Shown in pieces: positions 13,736 through 64,000 of a DNA stretch of 64,000 bases. Positions within the stretch are counted from its first letter, which is position 1; each line of letters opens with the position of its first letter. Below the pieces are notes generated by a model. The model searched no databases, was not told where the DNA came from, and saw nothing but the letters and a program-made list of their open reading frames with translations. The position numbers and the translations under genes were made by a program. Where the stretch lies: NCBI RefSeq assembly GCF_017654505.1, contig NC_054534.1:11537571-11601570 (forward strand), read 5' to 3'. The stretch is from Polyodon spathula. Lineage: Eukaryota > Chordata > Actinopteri > Acipenseriformes > Polyodontidae.

Positions 13736-14889
13736 TGTCACAGAGATGGCCAGAGTGGGTGACGAAAATACACATATACATTTTAAACACTCATGTTACA
13801 CAGACCCGTTTATATCCCGTGTACCAATGTCTATACACCAACATTTAAACACACCACACGCAACACATAACAGATAATATACACAGGGGCGGGCACTTTG
13901 TCACATGTACCCCGCCCTGTGCAAAGCACTCATGGCCTCAATGGCCACCTCCCCCCTTAAAAGCCCAAAAGTCCAGCACAAAGTCCTGGGCCAGGACTGG
14001 AGGCTTCAAGGTGCCCACAGGTCGTAAGGCTGTCAGCAGCAATGCTGACAGCGGGGTGGCATTCTCCTGCCAGGGTAGTCCTGGCAGTGGAAAGGCTGCT
14101 TGGGGGCTGGTCTCCTGACCTCCCCCCTTCTTCGGAGCCGGCAGATCCCCTTGGTGGGGCTCCAACCACTGTTCTTCCAGCAGGGAAGAAACTGCAGTGG
14201 GAGCAGGTCTACTGACCTCCCCCACGATCTCCGGCAGCGAAACTGCTGCTGGGGTTGGTGGTCTCCAGGCGATCCCCCTTCTTGTGGCTGGCAACCCCAG
14301 GCGATGCTGGGGTTCTGGACACAGTACTTCCGGCTGTGATGCGGAGCAACGGGCAGCCCCAGGCAATGCGGAGCGGTGGGCAACCCCAGGCGATGCTGAG
14401 CGACTGGCAACCCCATGTGCAACTCCCAGACAGGGAGGCTCGTTGGTCCGCTACGTAGCGTGGAAGGCATCCTTGGGCAAAGCGTGGCAGGCATCCTTGG
14501 GCGAAGTGAGGCAGGGAGTCAGGACAAGCTGGGGTGCGGATGTTGGCTCTCTTTTCGGCCACTGCGGCCGGGAGGTTCTTCCCCGTGCTTCCCTCAGCAG
14601 CCGATGCAAGGGCTGCTGAGGACCGCCAGCATCTAGTCCTGGTCCTTCTGGTGCAGGCAGAGGCAGCTCCTGCTCCTCTCCCCCTGATGGAGGTGAGGCA
14701 GAGAAGGCCTCTCGTCTCCTTCGACATCCGAGGAGAGGAGCGAACTTGGGCACCCCCTTCCACGAAGGCAGCCGTGCAAGGGCTTTGCTGAGTACCCCCT
14801 ACCCCTGGGTAGTCACACCTCTGCTGGGGGAGGACCCCGTCACCCTGGCTGCGGGGGAGGCAGAGTGCCCCTGCGCTCTCCTTCTGTCG

Positions 14890-15340
14890 AGGACAGTGGA
14901 CAGTGGTGGAGGCAGAGGCAGTTTCTGCTGCTCTGCTCCTGCCCGTGGTGGAGGTGGTGGAGGCAGGCAGCTCCTGCTGCTCTGCTCCTGCCGGTGGAGG
15001 TGGTGGAGGCGTGTAGTCTCCTGCCAGTGGAAGGTGGTGGAGGCAGAGGCAGCTCCTGCTGCTCTGCTCCTGCCGGTGGAGGTGGCGGAGGCTGTGTAGT
15101 CTCCTGCCAGTGGAGGTGGCGGAGGCAGAGGCAGCTCCTGCTGCTCTGCTCCTGCCGGTGGAGGTGGTGGAGGCGTGTAGTCTCCTGCCAGTGAAGGTGG
15201 CGGAGGCAGAGGAAGCTCCTGCTGCTCTGCTCCTGCTGGTGGAGGTGGTGGAGAGGCAGCTCCTGCTGACTGTGGGGCGCTTTAGTCTCCTGTCCGTGGC
15301 GTGGCGAGGGAGGCAGCTCCTGCTGCTCTGCTCCTGCAAA
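14890..15340 (-). repeat. GC-rich repeats inside the LTR element
   Basis: Repeats combine 'tcctgctgctctgctcctg' with 'ggtggaggtggtggagg' and 'tagtctcctgccagtg'. They produce long Ser/Arg/Pro-rich frames on both strands. The minus frame at 14209-15339 (376 codons) is in element orientation but has no recognisable domain. Confidence 0.7.
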
Positions 15341-15448
15341 TGGAGGTGGGCCCCCTATCCCTTCGAGCGTGTAGTCACCTCCTTGCGGTGGAGGTGTGAG
15401 CAGGATGTCTCTCCTCCTCCTGTTACGGAGGACTGGTGCGGCTCTCCC

Positions 15449-15823
15449 TCACTCTGCACGGACTGGTGCGGCTCTCTTCCTCGCCTCCTTGCGTTCAACG
15501 CCAGGTGGGATACTCTGGTGTCTGGCTCTGGAGAACGGGGACTGGTGCGGCTCTCCCTCACTTGCAGGGGACTGGTGCGGCTCTCCCTCACTTGCAGGAG
15601 ACTGGTGCGGCTCTGGAGACAGCGGTGGGACCTCTGCCTTCCTCTTCCCCTTTCCCCTTCTCTGCCACCACCTCACCTTCCTCTCCTGCGGCAGTTCCTC
15701 CGCTCCTTCCTGGTAGGGGCAGCGCACCACCGGGTGCCCAAACTCCCCACAGGCAAGGCACCAGGACACGGCACATGAGGCCAAAATAAATAGACAAACA
15801 AAACGAATACACTGACAAAACAC
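15449..15823 (-). CDS. CCHC zinc-knuckle ORF of the defective LTR element
   Basis: 124 codons. CLACGEFGHPVVRC at 15719-15760 is a CCHC knuckle. It is followed by a basic KVRWWQRRGKGKRK segment and three EGEPHQSP-type repeats. The frame starts inside LTR sequence, so the true start is unclear. The knuckle directly abuts the LTR, which suggests that the matrix/capsid part of gag was deleted. Nucleic-acid binding is the likely biochemical ability; whether it is expressed is unknown. Confidence 0.5.
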   Translation of the reverse strand: MFCQCIRFVCLFILASCAVSWCLACGEFGHPVVRCPYQEGAEELPQERKVRWWQRRGKGKRKAEVPPLSPEPHQSPASEGEPHQSPASEGEPHQSPFSRARHQSIPPGVERKEARKRAAPVRAE

Positions 15824-15870
15824 AGAGTGGATGAACGCTACACAAACAGTTGAGATTGATAATTACGCTT

Positions 15871-15879
15871 ATCTCTCTC

Positions 15880-15962
<83 letters not shown>
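15871..15962. repeat. (CT)n microsatellite
   Basis: Roughly 45 CT dinucleotides, with one interruption near 15891, inside the right LTR of the inserted element. Confidence 0.97.
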
Positions 15963-15967
<5 letters not shown>

Positions 15968-16887
15968 CCGTTCTCTACTCCCGAACACACAACCTCGCAT
16001 ATGTAACAACATGCTCCTTTTATGCAGCTGTACTGAGACTTGACTGGTAATCAATCATTCAACTGGAGTCTCGGTACAACTGCACGTGAATTAATCAAGT
16101 GCAATTCCCCGTGCTCACATATTACTACATTTTACTTGCACGTGAAGTGCTATGCAATCCTTGTGCCTAAATACACATATACATTTTAAACCCTCGTGTT
16201 ACACAGACCCATTTATATCCCGTGTACCAATGTCTGTACACCAACATTTAAACACACCACACGCAACACATAACACATAACTTCTTTCATTTTTTTGAGT
16301 ATTATTGGGGGGATCTCATCCGGCCCAGGGGATTTGTTTATTTTAAGAGCTCCTAGTCCCTTTAACACTTCTGCCTCGGTTATGCTAAAGTTATTTAAAA
16401 CTGGATAGGAACAGGTTGACATGTGGGGCATGTTGTCAGTATCCTCCTTTGTAAAAACTTGTGAAAAGTAATAATTTAATATATTTGCTATTTTTTTCTT
16501 CGTGTATGATTTTGCTATGTATATCTCTTAGACATAATCTCCTCTTTGAATGTTCTCTTGCTATTATAATATTGGAAAAACATTTTGGAATTGGTTTTAG
16601 CACCTTTAGCAATGTTCATATCTATCTCTCTCTTGGCATTTCTAACTTCCTTTTTGACTTGCGTTTGCAGTTCCAAGTACTCTTTCTGTGTACTTTGTTT
16701 TTGGTCCCTTTCAAACGGTCTGTAAAATGCCTTTTTTCGCAGATTTTTTTTTTTTAATTGATCTATTAAACCAGTCTGGCAATTTTGTTTTAGATTCAGA
16801 TTTGTCTACTTTTGGGATATAATTGTTTTGTGCCTCTAGTACTACATTTTTAAAAACGTACTTGCTTTTACAACAATATGTACAGTA

Positions 16888-17202
16888 TGCAGTAGTGTGC
16901 AGAACACCTCACACTTTCTCATGCCCTATTAAAGTACCCATGTACTTAGACAATCACTAATTTATCTATTTTGACAGTTTTCAGTTCCAGTGGTTTGATT
17001 TCCTATACACAACAAATCATCACTACAGAAGCAATGGGGTTTTCTAATATATGTGCACACTGCTGAACTACAGAAGCAGTGGGGTGTTCTAATACATGTG
17101 CACACTGCTGAACTACAGAAGCAATGGGGTGTTTTAATACATGTGCACACTGCTGAACTACAGAAGTAGTGGGGTGTTCTAATACATGTGCACACTGCTG
17201 TA
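16888..17202. mobile_element. Mariner-like MITE whose right end is tandemly multiplied
   Basis: The left end 'cagtagtgtgcagaacacct' is inverted relative to the right end 'ttctaatacatgtgcacactgctgta'. The right end is repeated as four exact 45-bp units starting at 17022, 17067, 17112 and 17157. A simple, unexpanded copy of the same family lies at 45.69-46.04 kb. Confidence 0.75.
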
Positions 17203-17699
17203 TATGTGTTTGTGTATACTAACACCATGCCTGGAAATGAACACACATTACTTTTGATATTGTTTTTGTTTTATTCTGTATACCCCCATTTATCAAAAAA
17301 TATCATGGGGTGTATGATCCAGTGCCACAGCTGGCTTCAGGGCTGTGCCAAGAGGGGGTTCCAACAGGCCCAGTGGAACAGCAGTAACAACCATACCCAT
17401 TTCTGTAGCGCCTCTCATCACAAGGATCCCAAAGCACTTCACACACGAGAAACAAATGAACAATGAAACCATTGCACTGAAAACAGTTTAAAACAGAATT
17501 TGATTAAAAAAAAAAACAGTTGCAAAATTGGTTTTAATTGTAAAATTAGAACAATTTGAAAAAAAAAGTATAATGCAAATGTAAAGTACCCGTATAACAT
17601 TCAGAATGTGTTTGGACAATGGCTCCAGTGTGTAACAGCCTGGTATATTCTGCCAGGTAGTCACATGAAAACAGAAAGTTAAGGTTGCTCTTCCATTTT
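17203..17699. other. Intergenic DNA with a retroposon tail fragment
   Basis: 'gtagcgcctctcatcacaag' followed by 'gatcccaaagcacttcacac' at about 17406-17446 resembles a tail found in many vertebrate retroposons. Nothing else is recognised. Confidence 0.4.
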
Positions 17700-18029
17700 G
17701 ACCTTATTTGGAATCGTTACAGAAATCTCGCAATAATCTCCCACTGCGGTGATGTGAACGGATGAGATGACTGCTCGTTGAATCAGTGTGTGTAAGTCAC
17801 CACTATTGAAATGCATGTATATTGCCTCTTGATTTGGGTTTTTCCAGCAAGGTGTGTCTGATGACGTTGCCAGTCTGAAAACCCGCCCCTCTCACTGATA
17901 ACAATACTGTACACACAAGCCAACTTCACGAATCCAAATAAAGTTGTGTTGCGTTTAGCGAAATGTTGGATAGAAGAGAGTAAAGACACCAAACAATTTG
18001 AATGACCTGCTTTTCCCACTACTGGAGTC
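17700..18029 (+). promoter_or_regulatory. Probable ITGA2 promoter and 5' leader
   Basis: This is the segment just upstream of the start codon. A GC-box-like motif (ccgcccctc, near 17882) is visible and no clear TATA box stands at a fitting distance. Human ITGA2 is reported to have a TATA-less, Sp1-dependent promoter, so the GC box fits, but one such motif is weak evidence. The transcription start cannot be placed from sequence alone. An antisense open frame across 17783-18064 is taken as chance. Confidence 0.3.
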
Positions 18030-63548
<45,519 letters not shown>

Positions 63549-64000
63549 GTAATATACCAGCCAGCTCTACCTTTAAGAGATAGCAAGTCCTGTCACTACT
63601 TCATACATGGTTTCTCTTTCTTTATAAATTATTTCCATCTCTTTTTCTATTCAACCATTTCTAAAATGAACAATAACTGGAACCCTTTCATGCATGGCGA
63701 CCTCATATGGAGGTGGACACAAAAAACTCTTTATATATCTGAAGGCACAATATATGTATATGTGAAGGCACAATGCATGATAGCCTCATCTGAGGATGCA
63801 TTTTTGTTACCGTATAAAGCAATGGAAATATATGTATTATTTGTCCAAAACTATGTTTTTTCAACTATTTTTCAATGTTTCATGCATGAAAGAGTTAAAA
63901 AAAGGGGCAATAAATACAAATGCTAAATCTGATGACCCCTATAGAATAAACAGATGTGGTAACAGTTAGACATACTGTGTGACTGAAGAATCTTTTCACA
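63549..64000. other. Start of ITGA2 intron 25, to window edge
   Basis: No further exon is seen. A small duplicate 'gaaggcacaatatatg' / 'gaaggcacaatgcatg' near 63741 and 63763. The open frame running on from exon 25 to 63926 is intronic readthrough. Confidence 0.6.

Larger units (their letters stand above)
13736..16277 (-). mobile_element. Defective LTR element inserted into the LINE
   Basis: The insert starts TG, ends CA, and is flanked by TAAC on both sides (13732-13735 and 16278-16281), as for LTR-element integration. Both ends carry the same LTR-family sequence: a partial copy at 13766-13905 and a longer one at about 15763-16277 (broken by a (CT)n run at 15871-15962). That family also forms the palindrome at 31.8-33.0 kb. 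A purine-rich tract (aaggggggagg, minus strand, near 13955) could be the polypurine tract. The interior encodes a zinc knuckle and repetitive Pro/Ser/Arg-rich sequence, but no capsid, protease or polymerase. Confidence 0.75.
12341..16865 (-). mobile_element. CR1/L2-type LINE, 5'-truncated and split by a later LTR-element insertion
   Basis: Reverse transcriptase is on the minus strand. The upstream part lies at 16278-16865 (LKINKSPGPDEIPP at 16213-16431) and the downstream part at 12341-13735. The LINE sequence is continuous across the 2.5-kb insert. Motifs: LIPIHKKGNKPEPGNYRPISL, YLDYQKAFDKV, VPHGSVLGPLLFLIYINDL, then FADGTK where active enzymes have FADD, and the thumb segment LYNALVRPHLEYC. 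The usual HGFRKGRSC block is missing between GNSILG and the DEDATST segment. The 3' tail has the block 'gaggccattcggcccatc'-like sequence at 12361-12380. Inactive. Confidence 0.9.

Noticed and set aside
13938..15789. Many overlapping Ser/Arg/Pro-rich or Leu-rich ORFs on both strands
   Set aside because: GC-rich repeat interior of the LTR element; only the zinc-knuckle frame has recognisable content.

Overview
This is vertebrate nuclear DNA with intron-rich gene structure and dense transposon and minisatellite content. The repeats (Tc1/mariner elements, CR1/L2-type LINEs with a characteristic 'gaggccattcggcccatc' tail, many MITEs and LTR pieces) suggest a ray-finned fish. I lean towards a non-teleost such as a sturgeon or paddlefish, but that is an inference from repeat style and is not proven.

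The one protein-coding gene I can support is on the + strand. It encodes integrin alpha-2 (ITGA2), the collagen-binding I-domain integrin subunit that pairs with beta-1. I read 25 exons from the start codon at 18030 to 63548. They join with fully consistent phases into 3030 nt, or 1010 codons, with no frameshift or internal stop. The exons cover the signal peptide, the beta-propeller with inserted I domain, three calcium-binding FG-GAP loops, and the thigh and calf region. The last exons (membrane-proximal calf, transmembrane segment, cytoplasmic tail) lie beyond the right edge.

Layout. 1-18.0 kb is upstream intergenic DNA made mostly of repeats. It holds a broken Tc1 element, 59-bp and 51-bp minisatellites, a retroelement gag/protease remnant with a SCAN-like capsid segment (minus strand), a CR1/L2-like LINE split by a defective LTR element, and a MITE whose end became a tandem array. 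18.07-30.7 kb is intron 1, with a 2.5-kb simple satellite, MITEs, a LINE fragment and a Tc1 fragment. 30.9-41.9 kb is intron 2, with a 1.25-kb LTR palindrome, a 689-bp solo LTR with a perfect target duplication, and several minisatellites. 41.9-63.5 kb holds the remaining exons at short spacing, interrupted by a 2.8-kb intron 8 (three DNA transposons) and a 3.0-kb intron 9 (2.4-kb satellite).

The most unusual signal is in the gene's splicing architecture. The 3' splice site plus the first bases of exon 6 (MIDAS exon of the I domain) is tandemly repeated six times. The same kind of 3'-splice-site duplication occurs independently three times in front of exon 12. Each of the seven upstream copies is a decoy acceptor that would lead to an in-frame stop if used. 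Intron 12 also uses a GC donor, exon 14 has a (TG)n-T3 acceptor, and intron 18 has a telomere-like G-rich tract just before its acceptor. I found no new defence, mobile or RNA system beyond these.
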